A DNA stretch of 64,000 nt. It comes from Punica granatum. Its lineage: Eukaryota; Streptophyta; Magnoliopsida; Myrtales; Lythraceae. Position numbers and translations under genes: made by a program. The stretch spans positions 6,858,376 through 6,922,375 of the forward strand of contig NC_045133.1 in the NCBI RefSeq assembly GCF_007655135.1. Reading direction: 5' to 3'. The notes under the pieces are model-generated. The model was not told the origin of the DNA. It searched no databases and saw only the letters and a list, made by a program, of their open reading frames with translations. How positions within the stretch are numbered: the first letter of the stretch is position 1; each line of letters starts with the position of its first letter. Positions 9,975 through 21,824 of the stretch are shown here, in pieces.

Positions 9975-11800
9975 CAAGGTTTTCAAAATCGCAATTCTAC
10001 CTAGAATCGATCGAGGGTCGTAGAATCGTGAATCGTAGAATCGTAACGTGAATCGTAAGATTCAACCTATAATTAAAAAAAAATAGCATATATATATGTA
10101 TTATACTTTCCTGAGCAAAAAAAGAAAATCAATCCTTGATTCCTTATATTAAGAAAAGGACTAAAAACCAGCAAACCAACAATAAGTAATAAAAGAACAA
10201 AATATCGTTACAAATTATCGAAATTCAAAGTCTAAATCATAACTCAAATTCTCAAAATAAACTGTTAACAACATAAGTCATAACATAAAATGTCAAATCT
10301 CATCCAAATCTTTATCGTTACCAACATCATCATCATATAAAGTATCAAATTCATCATCGTTACCAAGTCATCAACCGTGGCATGTTATTGGGTGTGCATA
10401 TTCTCTGCATCGTCATTGCCAATTTGGCTCCCTCCACTTTCTTCATAGCAATTCAGGTCAAAATCAATGTCCAAATTGTCTGAGTAGAACTTGCCGACGG
10501 TAAGTCGAAAGCATTATGCAGAGAAATAAATCAATCGATCCTCACACAACACACGTTGAACATACCATTTACCCAAAAAAAACACACGTTGAACATGGCT
10601 CTCACAAAAAAAAAATACCAGAGTTCTGCACTCGAAGAACGATTTCTTTATAATAGAAAATCTAAAATTTCAAAGTTCATAATCGAAGTACCGGCTAGTT
10701 ACTCATAGCTGCTAGATCAGCAAATTGGCATCTCATAATCATAGAGTTGAGCAACGGCTTAACAGAGTAGAAAGGGGCAAAAATGATCTAATCCTCAGAA
10801 ACCTCCCCGTAGCTAAGATTAGCTCATATCGACTGAAATTGAGGTCTTACCGAGAGGAATCAGCTAAACTAATCTATAAGCAATACGAAAATCAGCTCAA
10901 CTTTTGACATCTTCAAGCTCGACTTTTAGAAATGTCACCTCAGCTCAGACCAGCAGCTCGTATCGAGCTCAGATCGTCAAAGTCCAGATTGCTCAGGAAG
11001 AAAGGAACTGATACCACTACAGATCGACGATGATCGGAACTTATACTGGTATAAGTTATAACTAGACTTCCAGTTTATAACTTCTAATGTTCTATTTGCT
11101 AGTATAGAACCATATATTTATATAGACACAGTCACACACATAATCACAAACATACTTAGTTCCAGCTACCACAGACATACAGTATACATTCAGAAGTTTG
11201 ATACCTTTGATACAGATCAAAGAGACTCGCGGCTCGCAGCGCTCGCCGATGACTGTGGACACTCTCGCTGATGAGCTATCCTTCGCAGTTGCTTGGGAGG
11301 TCGAAGCTCGGGCAGATCAACTCGGACGAATCGAAGCTCGGAAGTCGAAACTGCGAAAGAAATCGCGGAAGTCGGAACTCGAAACGGCGGAAGAATTCGT
11401 GGAAGTGGGAACTTGGAATCGCGGAAGTCGGATTTGTGAAGAACACGAAGAGGAGGTCCAGTGGATTAGGGCACAATGTCGAGGAGATCGGGGAGAAAGG
11501 GAGCGCCGGAGAAGAAAGGGAAAAGGGAAAGGGAAGGGGGGGGGGGGGGGGGGGGGGGGGGGGAGAGATTCTGTCGAGCCCATTTTAGTGCCAATGGGCT
11601 GGGCTTTGGCCCGAGGGTCCGAATCAGGCCTGGCCTTCGCCCGAGTATGGGCCGATTCCGGAATCGCAGAATCGGCTTGATTTCTTGATTCCGCGATTCA
11701 CGGCCCAATTCAAGTGCGATTCAACAGTATCCAATTCAGCCCATAGTATCGGAATCGCATAACAAGATTCTACGATTCGAATCATGATTCTAAGAACATG
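9975..11800. mobile_element. Non-autonomous hAT-like transposon, 1,826 bp
   Basis: The element starts CAAGGTTTTCAAAATC and its other end, read inward, starts CATGTTCTTAGAATC, giving imperfect inverted ends rich in GAATCGTAGAATC-type subterminal repeats (9990-10060 and 11700-11795). It is flanked by an 8-bp near-duplication, GCTGTGAT (9967-9974) and GGTGTGAT (11801-11808). The duplicate block at 24238 shows the uninterrupted site as GGCGTGAT, so this is a filled/empty-site pair. An 8-bp target site and such ends fit the hAT superfamily. No transposase ORF is present. The interior contains a long G-run near 11537-11562 inside a GC-rich stretch (11220-11680). Confidence 0.75.
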
Positions 11801-12275
11801 GGTGTGATGACTTGCGAGCAAAACCTGAAATAGTTAGATTGTTCCATGCTATATTGTCATATAAATGTATATGCATCGGCACTATTGTCTACTTCATAAC
11901 ATACTAAAAAATGGTACACAAACATATGAAAATATCGGCATTCCTGCTCGTGCTCGGAACAACAATAAAGCATCAGATGAGCCACTGATGATTGCAGAAG
12001 ACATGAAAAATGAAAATCACCACATCAAACCGCCAAAATCAAATAAAAGATGGATGATGGAAGGGTCAGGACATGAGTTTCTCACCTAAATAGGCAATCT
12101 GATGATGATGCAATGCTACTCGTTCGACTTGAATGAATCCACCTCCCTGCAGAGAATAACATAGTGTTATATATTAATGGTATGGTTTTTCTCAAACACA
12201 AAAATCTTGACCGAAACAATCGCAGCAACTTGCACGCCATGTGCAGATGGTTGGCCAGGAAGCCATTTTTCTATA
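11801..12275. repeat. Segmental duplication copy A, right part
   Basis: Matches 24238-24555 and, after the plastid insert in copy B, 25047-25270. Shared landmarks include GCATCAGATGAGCCA and GAATGAATCCACCTC. Similarity ends just before the 3' end of the NLR gene. Non-coding. Confidence 0.75.
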
Positions 12276-12343
12276 TCAATCCATTCGTTTTCTTACAAAA
12301 ATAGTTACCTTGATGTGTATCATTATTATTCTGTTAGGATCCA

Positions 12344-15300
12344 TTAAAACTGCCTACTGCGACGCCATTCCTGGATAGGGGTTTTGTGGAACCCCGCATT
12401 GGATTTGATGAAGACGTAACGTCGGAGGGCAGTCTTGGCCTCAGGGTAGTTCCACTCCAGAGATTCCCACCATTCTCCAATTCCATCTCCAGATAGTATT
12501 ATCTCCTTAAGAGAATGGGGAGGAGAAGCGAATATTCCATCTAGCATTTCAATCCTCTTCAGCTTCGGACATTTGCATATATCAATGACATGTATGAGAT
12601 CCCGAAGTCCAGTCCCACTGCATATGCTCTCAAGTTCCCCGAGGTCACGCAATATTAAGGTCAGCTGCCTTGCCCTTGATTGGTCAGCAGATGGTGCATA
12701 GGGGGACAATAACAAGCTGCTAGTGGTGCTGTATCCGACCATGGCTCCTCCTCCGTGCTCTAATCCGTGGCCTATCACTTCCTTCATCTGTTCACAATCA
12801 TCAACACTGATATAGTTGAGGTTGGGAAGGAGTGTGAATAACTCAAAAGTTAGCACCCTCTTCATCTTATGACAGCGGTCGACATTTATATACGTAAGAA
12901 GATGAAACTGCAGGGTGCAGGTGGCTGGAAGTTGTGCTGGCATTGCTATTATCTCCTCCATCTGATCACAATCATGAACACTGATGCAGCTGAGGTTGGG
13001 GAGGAGCATGAATAACTCAAGAGTTAGTGCCCTCTTCATCTTATGACATCCGTAAACCCTAATTTCTGTAAGAGAAGGAAGGAGGAGGGCAGACGTGGCC
13101 GCGGGAAATGGTTGAGGGGATGGCATTACTATTATCTCCTCCATATTGGCGACCCACCCAATTCGAATACACCGTAGATTTTGGAGACGAGGAAGTAATT
13201 GATGCCCCACCACATTCTTCGCCTTTCCACAGTCACTGATTTCAATTGATTCGAGTTGGGAGAAAGCGTGAGGTGATTCTCCGGCTGCTGCTTCTGCTCC
13301 TATTATACTCTCCCCTCCGTCGCAACTACAAACCTCGAGAAATCTTACTCTCATGATGTGCGACACCCCTAACAGATGCTTCAGTGGTGGCTGTCCCTCT
13401 ATTAGCTCTGGCTGTCCCCCTTCTATCCGCAGCCTCTCTAGTTCTTCAAGACGTGTTAAACTGGCCAAAATATTATTCCACATCCAACTGTTAAACTCAA
13501 TCGACAATTCCTTCACGTCTCTTGGGAGATGATACGATCTAATATTCTCACCATCTCTACATCTATCACGTAAATTCACAAACCGATCTCCCCAATAATT
13601 GAGACATCGAGCTGGACCTCCTATGAAGATACTATACGAGCGGGAGTTTCTCATTGTCTTGTTATGTGCCTGTGTGTACTTGTTCAGCTCTTTCACATTT
13701 TGAAAACAACATTGGATTAACTCCAACTTCTTTAATTTTCCAACTTCTTCTCCCTTCACTTCTATATTATCCGCTATAAGATGTTGTAGCTTCTGTAACT
13801 TACTGATTACTCCATATGGAATCCTCTCAATTCCTGTCCGTGAAAGGTCAAGATATGTAACATTAACCAACATCCGCAAACCATCTGGCACTTCTTTAAT
13901 CTTAGTACACCCTTGGAGGTCCAACTTCCTTAACGATGTCAACTTCTCCAGGGAAGGAAGAAGAGATAAGTTAGAGCACCCGTTGAGTATTAGTGCCTTT
14001 AACTTTTCCAGGTTCGTGATAGATTCTGGCACTCTTCTGATGTGAGTAAAGCTCAAATTAATAACTTTCAACCCCCCTATCCGGTCAAAGAAACATCCTG
14101 AGATTTCACGCAGTCTCGTACAGCGACTTAGCAGCAGAGTTGAAAGCTGATGACAATTTGGTGATATGGAGGATGGAATTACTTTTATGTCATTTTCCAT
14201 CAGCGAGACCTTTTGCAGATCAGGGAACCATTCATCCTCATCATCCGGCACATCATCCAAATGCAACCCAGATTTCACCCTGCAGTATGTTCTCATGATG
14301 CTTATGGCCATGTCTCGAATCACATCATGCATCCTCACCCCCCACCCCCCCGACTGTCGGAAATCACCAGTATTACACAGTTCAAGGAGACATGCCTTTT
14401 CAAGTTCATCTAATAATCGGTGGCCTTCATTGCGCATCTTCCGCCTGTTATCCCCATGAATCACCCCCTCATCAATGCAAAACTCTATCAATTCTTCTCT
14501 GCCGATTTTCTCATCCTCAGGATAGAGAGCACACCGTAAAAGACATTGTTGCTTCTTTGGATCTAAGCAGCTATAACTGTGTTGAAGGATTGGGAAAACA
14601 CCTGTTTGCATGTCCTGTTGTAGAGCTTGTGGTTGTCTTAGTTTTTCCAGGGTGTCTGCCCATCCATAATCAGACTGCACTCCCCTCATGCTTCCAGCCA
14701 TAACAACAATAGCAAGAGGCAAGCCTTTGCACTCCTTTACAATACACCTCGCAAAACGTTTCTGCCTAGGAGATGGCTTAGAACCAAGCGTATCTACAAA
14801 CATAGTCCATGCGTCATTATAAGGTAGGGGCTCGACCTTGATTTCCTTTTGACACAGCATCTTCTGACAAACAGCACGATCTCGAGTTGTCAAGACAACT
14901 CGAATGCAATCCTCCGGAATTCCCACCTCATGGAGCTCAAAATGCTGCCACACATCGTCTAGAATAATTAGAGTATTCTTTTTCTTTCTCAAATGTTCGA
15001 ATAAAAGACTTGACCTTTTCGCTTCATCTTTATCCCTAAAAAGATCTTGAGCCTCTGTTCCTTTTGCTATCTTATTTTGCAGCTCATGGATGGTGCAATC
15101 TTTTGATACGGTGACCCAAAATACACCACGAAAAGCTGCACGCGTTTTGTTATGAAGGTGCTTTAGGACCGTTGTTTTGCCCACTCCGGCCATTCCATAG
15201 ACACCAATGCGTGAAATATTATTCGTTAAGCAAACCCAAATCTCATCCACGATTCTCCGAGACTGCCGCCCCACTAACTCTCGTACTATGAAAGTTCCAC

Positions 15301-16297
15301 CTACTGCATCTCGTGCTCCGCCAGCTGGCCCAGTAGAAGGCTGCCCGATTGGTGTAGCACTGGGTCCATCAACCTCATTGCATGGATCTTGGTTTCCCTC
15401 CTCTGGCAAATGAAAGGACGGAACAGCTGGCAATGACATTCTTGAGTTCTCTGGTCTATCGGTTTCAACGTGTAGACCACGTATCACAGAACTGACGTGA
15501 GATTCTGACAAAGTTGCCGTGCCCAATGGGATGGCATCTGGAGGATTCCTCAATGGATCACCTTCGCTTGTGTGAAAGCCCGAGCGTGGCATAATACCTC
15601 GGTTATTGATGTGCCCTGGAGCATTTGATGGACCTTCCACCTCTGTTTCACCGCAGGCTTCTTGCAATAAATTTATAGTAAATTCTCCAAAACTCCTCGG
15701 ACAAATAGAGATATCGCCTGGATCCCCCGGTGCAAATTGCCAAGGCAGGCCCACTGCGTTATGACTCCCCCGCATGAGTCCATCAACCTCATTGCATGGA
15801 TCTTGATTTCCCTCCTCTGGCAAATGAAAGGCTGAGCATGGCATAATACTTCGGTTATAGATGTGCCCTGGAGCATTTGATGGACCTTCCACCTCTGTTT
15901 CACCGCAGAATTCTCCTAAACTCCTCAGACAAATAGAGATTTCGCGTGGATCCGCCGGTGCGTCAGGACTCCTAGGCGGTGGTGCATTGTGGTTGCTTTG
16001 GTCAAAAAATGGCGAAGGGTTCCGCAAATCTGGCAACTGCGGCTGTGTGTTCACTTGAGCTGAACTGGTTCCAGTCTCTAGCCTTCTTCTCTTTGTGTTA
16101 GCTATTTTCTTCGTTGCTTCATCAGCCTTTTCACAAACTTTAATTCCTTGGCCTTCAACATTACCCAAATGTGCCTTTATTCGGGAAGCTCCCCCGGAAA
16201 AAATTTCGTCGCAGCACCTACACTGCCAGCGACATGCTTTACCTTCATCCAATATGACTTTGACGTAATTCCAAATGGGGTCCCTTGGCTTGCCCAT
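12344..16297 (-). CDS. BED zinc finger NB-ARC-LRR disease-resistance protein
   Basis: A 1,317-aa intracellular immune receptor in one uninterrupted exon. An N-terminal BED-type zinc finger (residues about 1-60, CRWQCRCC then H43 and C55) is followed by a long linker and the NB-ARC ATPase switch: P-loop GMAGVGKTT 368-376, kinase-2 LIILDDVW 443-450, GLPLAI 525-530 and MHD 656-658. Leucine-rich repeats fill about 690-1317, with a roughly 52-aa repeated module around CHKMKR near the C terminus. The family detects pathogen effectors and triggers cell death; the kinase-2 Trp and MHD are those of non-TIR NLRs, but no clear coiled coil is seen before NB-ARC. The linker (114-310) contains repeated segments. 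The start MGKPRDP is directly before the BED fold. A TTTACAG splice acceptor about 24 bp upstream (16321-16327) suggests a 5'UTR intron. All diagnostic motifs are intact. Confidence 0.93.
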   Translation of the reverse strand: MGKPRDPIWNYVKVILDEGKACRWQCRCCDEIFSGGASRIKAHLGNVEGQGIKVCEKADEATKKIANTKRRRLETGTSSAQVNTQPQLPDLRNPSPFFDQSNHNAPPPRSPDAPADPREISICLRSLGEFCGETEVEGPSNAPGHIYNRSIMPCSAFHLPEEGNQDPCNEVDGLMRGSHNAVGLPWQFAPGDPGDISICPRSFGEFTINLLQEACGETEVEGPSNAPGHINNRGIMPRSGFHTSEGDPLRNPPDAIPLGTATLSESHVSSVIRGLHVETDRPENSRMSLPAVPSFHLPEEGNQDPCNEVDGPSATPIGQPSTGPAGGARDAVGGTFIVRELVGRQSRRIVDEIWVCLTNNISRIGVYGMAGVGKTTVLKHLHNKTRAAFRGVFWVTVSKDCTIHELQNKIAKGTEAQDLFRDKDEAKRSSLLFEHLRKKKNTLIILDDVWQHFELHEVGIPEDCIRVVLTTRDRAVCQKMLCQKEIKVEPLPYNDAWTMFVDTLGSKPSPRQKRFARCIVKECKGLPLAIVVMAGSMRGVQSDYGWADTLEKLRQPQALQQDMQTGVFPILQHSYSCLDPKKQQCLLRCALYPEDEKIGREELIEFCIDEGVIHGDNRRKMRNEGHRLLDELEKACLLELCNTGDFRQSGGWGVRMHDVIRDMAISIMRTYCRVKSGLHLDDVPDDEDEWFPDLQKVSLMENDIKVIPSSISPNCHQLSTLLLSRCTRLREISGCFFDRIGGLKVINLSFTHIRRVPESITNLEKLKALILNGCSNLSLLPSLEKLTSLRKLDLQGCTKIKEVPDGLRMLVNVTYLDLSRTGIERIPYGVISKLQKLQHLIADNIEVKGEEVGKLKKLELIQCCFQNVKELNKYTQAHNKTMRNSRSYSIFIGGPARCLNYWGDRFVNLRDRCRDGENIRSYHLPRDVKELSIEFNSWMWNNILASLTRLEELERLRIEGGQPELIEGQPPLKHLLGVSHIMRVRFLEVCSCDGGESIIGAEAAAGESPHAFSQLESIEISDCGKAKNVVGHQLLPRLQNLRCIRIGWVANMEEIIVMPSPQPFPAATSALLLPSLTEIRVYGCHKMKRALTLELFMLLPNLSCISVHDCDQMEEIIAMPAQLPATCTLQFHLLTYINVDRCHKMKRVLTFELFTLLPNLNYISVDDCEQMKEVIGHGLEHGGGAMVGYSTTSSLLLSPYAPSADQSRARQLTLILRDLGELESICSGTGLRDLIHVIDICKCPKLKRIEMLDGIFASPPHSLKEIILSGDGIGEWWESLEWNYPEAKTALRRYVFIKSNAGFHKTPIQEWRRSRQF

Positions 16298-17735
16298 GCT
16301 AGCTACTGACGCTGAGGAAGCTGTAAAGCCAAAACACAGATCTTGAGTTCAGAGACACTATGTAATGTGTCGTAACTCCTGCAAACAGAACTTATCCTAC
16401 GAATGCAATCATCGTATCCACGACCAAAACTACAGGAAACAAAATGAAAACTGGCAAGGAAAGATCATCGTAAGTTGAACAAACTTTACCTTGAGTTGTC
16501 TATGACTGATGAATGAAGATTGGCAATAGCAGAGCTGTAATGCGGGAAAAGCCTTGCTAACTTCTCTTATCCCAAAGGCTTATAAATATCTGCAGAGAAC
16601 AGAGACATATTACAACTCCAACAACATGCTCCGTTGCAGGCAGAAGACACGTTCGACTGTAATAGACAGCTTTAAGCGCCTTCATGAGCGACTTAACCAC
16701 TTTTCCCATGGGATAACAGTATTACCGTAAGGTTCATGTTGCTTACCATAAAAAGTTGTTCCGATCTCCATGATCTTGGAACTGATTGCCTGTAAAAAGT
16801 TTCCAAGCGAAGTGGATGAATCCAACAATGAAAAATGGATCCACTACTACATAGTTCCCAGTCATCCTTGTTCCATCACCACCATCCAATAGTTATAGGG
16901 CAGACCTCTCCCACCTGAAAAACCATTCAAACAGAATCAGACCATGCCGACAAAGTTCTCATCAGATTTTTTTACTATTTTTATATACGAGCATTTTAGT
17001 ACATTCACTTTGTTTAGCTTGGTTCCCTTAAGAATGACCGGTCATACCATGTTGTCATTTACCCAACAAAATGGGAGTATGCTATGCTATCTGCGTTAAA
17101 AATGTATGAAGTGGCCATCCTAGTGACTTAAACGCTCTCTATCTATGATTTAACAATATAGTTTAATTGAACTACTGGTGGCTCCCTGAATAGCACATCA
17201 GCTGTCTGCAGGTAGTTGTCCGCAGGCAGCATAATAAGGAGCTAAACATAAAAGTAGCATGAGACGAACGAAGACAAAGCACCTTACCTTCAGCATACAC
17301 TCTTTGATTGATGATATCAGGCTTCGTTACATCAGCTACGATGTTGAGAATCGAGGCTTATAGTTTCCATAGATAAACATCGAGACGCCTGAATATGCAG
17401 GAATATTGGACCCGAAAAGACATTAGTACCACCAGCAGAATTCATGCACTACCGAACTTGCCCTTTTCGATGGTGAGGATAGGTTCAGTTCCAATATCAT
17501 AGAACTCTCCAACCTCTAGATATAGGTTCAGTTCCTACCTGGTCCTGCATAGTCACACAAAGAAACATAAGGAAAAATAATTGAAAGTGCAGCTTCATGC
17601 ACACTAAAACAATCCTTTCCTTTTGTGCTGGCGGAATTGCGAGTTTATTTTGATGCGTCCACAGTTAGACTTTCGAAAGTGGGCTCTTTAGTCTTTTACT
17701 TTCTCTCACATGAACTTTTGTAGAATTTTTGAGTT
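16298..17735. other. NLR upstream region, probable 5'UTR/promoter
   Basis: No ORF of note. A plausible 5'UTR intron acceptor lies at 16321-16327 on the minus strand. The composition is less AT-rich than the following repeats, consistent with leader exons and promoter, but exon limits cannot be fixed. Confidence 0.35.
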
Positions 17736-17737
17736 GT

Positions 17738-18895
17738 CCAATTTTATGTATGTGATTAACATAAAACACAATATAAACACCATATAAATCTTGACAATCT
17801 TGAAGACAAAAATTTATCGTGTCATGGTTGCAATTTTTCCTCTTAACTTTGAATCATAATTTTGACTATGTTAGATTTTTCAAGATTTATATTGATTTAT
17901 CTTCTTTAATATTTTATGTCATTTATGAAATTAAATTATCATTAGCATTAATATCTAATAATATATTGTATGTTATCTATTGTAAATTACTATTTTTAAC
18001 AATTTGGAGTACATATTTTATATAATAAAATTAGCGAAAAGAGGATCATGTTTTATCTCGAGCAATGCACGGGATACGTGACTAGTATATAATATAAAAC
18101 GGCATTGTGGCAGGTCCAACCAAATGCTCTCAGAACGCTCGGTCTTTAAATGAAATTTTCTCAGCCAAACGGAGTGATGGAATTGTTCATTACTTTCTCA
18201 ATTTTTTAAGGTTTCTTCTGAAATTTTTAGTTGTTAAACATATAAATATAGATTTGGGGGAAAGATCGTTATTTTTAAGATTCTTTGAACTTTTTAGAAG
18301 ACAAAACTTTTATTTTTAAATTTTTTATGACGTATAAATATAGAATTGTGGGACCAGTTATTATTTATTCAAGTTTTTTAGCTTTTCTAAGAAATAATTT
18401 TAGTTTTTTCAAATATATTCATATAAATCTATAGGACTGGTCAGTATTTATCATCTTCTATAATTTTTAAAATTATAAATATTTTATGAAAATATCTATA
18501 TTATATTATTATGATACGTTATAAGTAAGGTACGTACCGCACATAACTGTGACTGATCCATCAATGAAAAATATTGATACCACAAGAGTATTTCAATCTT
18601 TTGCATAATCTGATCTAATTTTATGTATGTGATTAACATAAGACACGATATGACACCGCATAAATCTTGACAATGTTGAAGATAAAAGTTCATCCTGTGA
18701 TTAGAATTTATCTTTGTAATTATTTATCTTTTTTTTGCAAAGTCTTGATAATAGTTGATTTTAAATTATGATACTGATTTAATTTTCTTCTAATCTTATT
18801 TGTGAAATTAAATTACCGTTAGTCTTATATATATAATAGTATATTGTTATTGATTGTATACTATTTGTTAACAATTTATAACACATATATGGTAA
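17738..18895. repeat. Direct repeat pair with Helitron-like terminus between
   Basis: An AT-rich block at 17738-18020 beginning AATTTTATGTATGTGATTAA recurs, diverged, at 18613-18893. Between them is a Helitron-like 3' end (18053-18083) and about three degenerate copies of a roughly 115-bp unit (18170-18480). Non-coding. Confidence 0.5.
18053..18083 (+). mobile_element. Helitron-like 3' end
   Basis: An imperfect hairpin, CTCGAGC-aat-GCACGGG, is followed about 9 bp later by CTAG and then T. A short GC hairpin upstream of a terminal CTRR before T is the signature of Helitron 3' ends. The 5' end (TC) was not located. Confidence 0.45.
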
Positions 18896-19279
18896 AACAT
18901 TCCTTTTCTCTTCTGCGGTTGGAATTGCAGTTCTGCCGCGAGCAGGGCAGATCTATCTATTCCTGCTTACTTTGGAATGACTAGACTGCCCTGCTGAAGT
19001 AAGGAAGCATAACAACGCCCAACTTCAAATATTTAGCCCTACTCCTTGTTTGTTCCATCACCGTATCCATCACCAACCCAAAGTAATGATCAAGCCATAT
19101 ACAGAGAGAGAAACTGATTAAAAAGAATCACGTACTCATAATTTCCGGGGAGGCAGGACAAGTCAACCTCCAAGATCTCGCAGAGATGGGACGATCACCA
19201 ACCGAAAGATTCCCAACAGGCTAGCAGATCAATGAAACTCGGCAAAAGGAAAAATCTTGCAAGCAGATGAGCTGAGTGA

Positions 19280-20080
19280 AACCGGGTAATGACTCTGCAA
19301 TGCAATGCCGTAGAACAAAAAAACCATACCCACATTTCTACAAAGAGGAAAGAGAATTGTTCTCGAAGTCAAAGTCAATTGTTGATTCTCGAAGTCAAAG
19401 TGAAATGGAAACTTGTGGGGAAATTGCTAGGAAATTGCTCAGTCCACGCCTAATGGGAATAGATGAATTTTTTTTTTTCCAAATGGATCAAAAATAACAA
19501 TTTAGAGCAGGGTTGTATTGATTAAGTCATTGATTGCAGAGGACTGCCCACACCAAATAAATTTTGTGGAATCACCCTTCCTGTTTGAGGTTGTGTTTAG
19601 TATTAGAGTTATAGTTGAGTTGAGTTTTGATTTTAATTGATTTGTAATGATTGTATTGTTAAATTATGAGAAAAAATGCGAAAAGGTAATGAATAGTTGA
19701 GAGAAAATAATGATTGTCTTGTTGAATTGTGGAAAAAAAATAAGGAATAATTAAGAGAATTTAGTATAAAAAATTAAATTAAATGATTAAAAAATTTGAA
19801 GAAAAATGAAAAAGTAATAGTTGTGTTGTTGAGTTGAGTTAAAAAAAAAATTCTAAAGCCAATTGAAGATAATTGTGTTGTTGAAACTTGGCTCTTTGGC
19901 CGGACAGGATTCCGATTTTACCCTCCTGATCGATGCATTTGGACCCTCTGGGGTTTTGATCTCCAATAATACAAAGAAAAATTGAGATTTCTCGTGGACC
20001 TGCGAAATCTTTGTTCAAAACAAGCAACCGAAAGAGAAACTGCTGCAAAGAATCCTTTGTAGCAACAACATGCTCAAATT
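19280..20080. repeat. Dispersed duplicate block, first copy
   Basis: Shares ordered similarity with 21825-22510: GTAATGACTCTGCAATGCAAT, then AGGAAATTGCTCAGT, then AAATGGATCAAAA, then CAAGCAACCGAAAGAGAAAC. A MITE-like AT-rich insert (19585-19860) interrupts this copy only. No product was recognised in either copy. Confidence 0.6.
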
Positions 20081-20083
20081 GCC

Positions 20084-20415
20084 CGTTTGGTTTAAAAAAT
20101 TTGTTAACTCTATCGTACTTAACTCCACTTATGTTCAAATCAATAACACAATTATTACTTTTTTTTTCTTCTAACCATTCAATTCAATTTTTAATACTAA
20201 ATTCTCTCAACTATTTTTTTTCACAAATCAACAACACAATCATTATTTTCTTTCAACAATCCATTACTTTTTCCACAATTTAACGACACAATAATTATTT
20301 TCTTTTAATTATTCATTACTTTTTCATATTTTTTCTCATAATTCAACAACGTATTCAGTATAAAACAATTAAAACTAAATTCAACTCTACTCAACTTTAA
20401 ATTCAACCACAACCA
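20084..20415. mobile_element. MITE-like element of the CGTTTGGTTT family
   Basis: AT-rich stretch beginning CCCGTTTGGTTTAAAA, with ACTCTACTCAACTTTAAATT-type sequence near the far end. The same family recurs at 40918-41240, 48068-48388, 60279-60512 and 62215-62655, and an inverted relative is at 19585-19860. The copies share a TTTGGTTT start, a complementary AAACCAAA end where preserved, and the internal ACTACACAACAAAAAT motif. Confidence 0.5.
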
Positions 20416-20419
20416 ACTC

Positions 20420-21824
20420 CTCCTTGTCGGTCGGCAATTTTGAACTTTAGGTGCGCAACGTCTCTCTCTCTCGCCCCTCTTGGTTGTTCTTAATGTTATT
20501 TATTACTTGACCATATCCCACGCATTAATCGGATGCATCTCTTTTTTTTTTTTCTTTTTTCCTTCCTGTCTTTTGTTATTCCCATACTCATTTACATCCT
20601 CGGTCTCAGAGACCGGGGAAGTAGGTGAGTTTAAGCTCAAACAAAGGAACATAAATTTGATATCAAATAGGCTAATATCTAAGGTGGCACGAGAAGTAAT
20701 TATTATGAATGTGATCATCCCAATAAATGTAGATGATCGGCATTGGTGTCAGGTCCAAGTAAATTATACAAGGTTTACATCCAGAAGAATACATACCCCA
20801 TCATCCAAAATGAAAATAATAAGATCAAATTAGAAAGGTTATCCTTAACCCTTCGCAATTCTTGTTTGGTTAGTATTAGGAAATGGATGGGGTGGAAAAA
20901 TCTAAAGATACTATTTGACCATTATACCCCTTTTCTTTTCTCTTTTGAAGATTGTGTGCCACAATTGTAACTAAATTGCACATTTTTCTCTCGAATTAAA
21001 TGCTCGTGACCGGAAGTTTATCCAGAATTATTTTTAATAAGGTTTTAAACTGGTGCTATGTACTCTAATTATGGCGTGAATATGAGGGTTGATTTTATAT
21101 TATCAAAAGTTGTAAGAATATCAATAACTTAAGAAAAATGCATAAACATTATAACATATCTATCTATTATTATTATTATTATTATTATTATATTGGAGAA
21201 GAGTGTAGTTGTTGTGGAACATTTTTCTTCTGGAAACACCCATACTAGATATAATCCAATAATTTAGAACCATTGCATGAAGGATAAAATTGTAAATTTG
21301 AGAAGTAACCGTCTCACCCACTATCTTCTTCCCATTTCTCTCTTTCCAAATTTCTCTCCAATTTTTGCTCTTTCCCTCTCCCTCCTCACGACAATGTTTT
21401 CTTTTCCTTTTACCCTCTCTCTTCTCATTCAATATCATACTATTTTTTTCCTAAAACTTTATTATATAAAAAATTTCCTATTTTAAAATTCTAAGAATTA
21501 TTCATGATTTTTGGATATAGTGAAATAGGAGATATAATTACTAATCAAAGAAATGGGAGATATTATTTTTTCAAAAAAACAGTAATGTACATAATATATT
21601 AACATATGAAAAAAGTAAATAATAATAATAATAATTAAGTGATATTGCGCGTAGCGCTGATACGCAATCTATAATATATATAAACACATGTGAATATATA
21701 TTCATATATATATTGACTGTAATTATCTTTAAAAGTTTCGATAGAACTTTTTGGGAGGCATTAGAGTTCTAGAAAATAAAAGAGACAGGGAGTTTCAAAA
21801 GTGAGAAAATTGGTCTCTCTTTCC
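20420..21824. other. AT-rich intergenic DNA
   Basis: No supported gene. Contains a (TTA)n microsatellite at 21165-21191, a TCTC tract near 20461-20472, and, at 21640-21665, a GC hairpin (TTGCGCGTAGCGC) of the kind seen near Helitron ends. Confidence 0.4.

Noticed and set aside
9600..10023. Overlapping open frames of 80-134 codons
   Set aside because: They lie in a duplicated non-coding block and are not open in copy B; they have no domain and low-complexity Lys/Ser composition, and they cross the hAT-like insertion boundary.
11198..11710. Several long frames on both strands around the G-run
   Set aside because: They are produced by GC-rich, stop-poor sequence and translate the G-run as poly-Gly or poly-Pro; they sit inside a transposon and have no homology I recognise.
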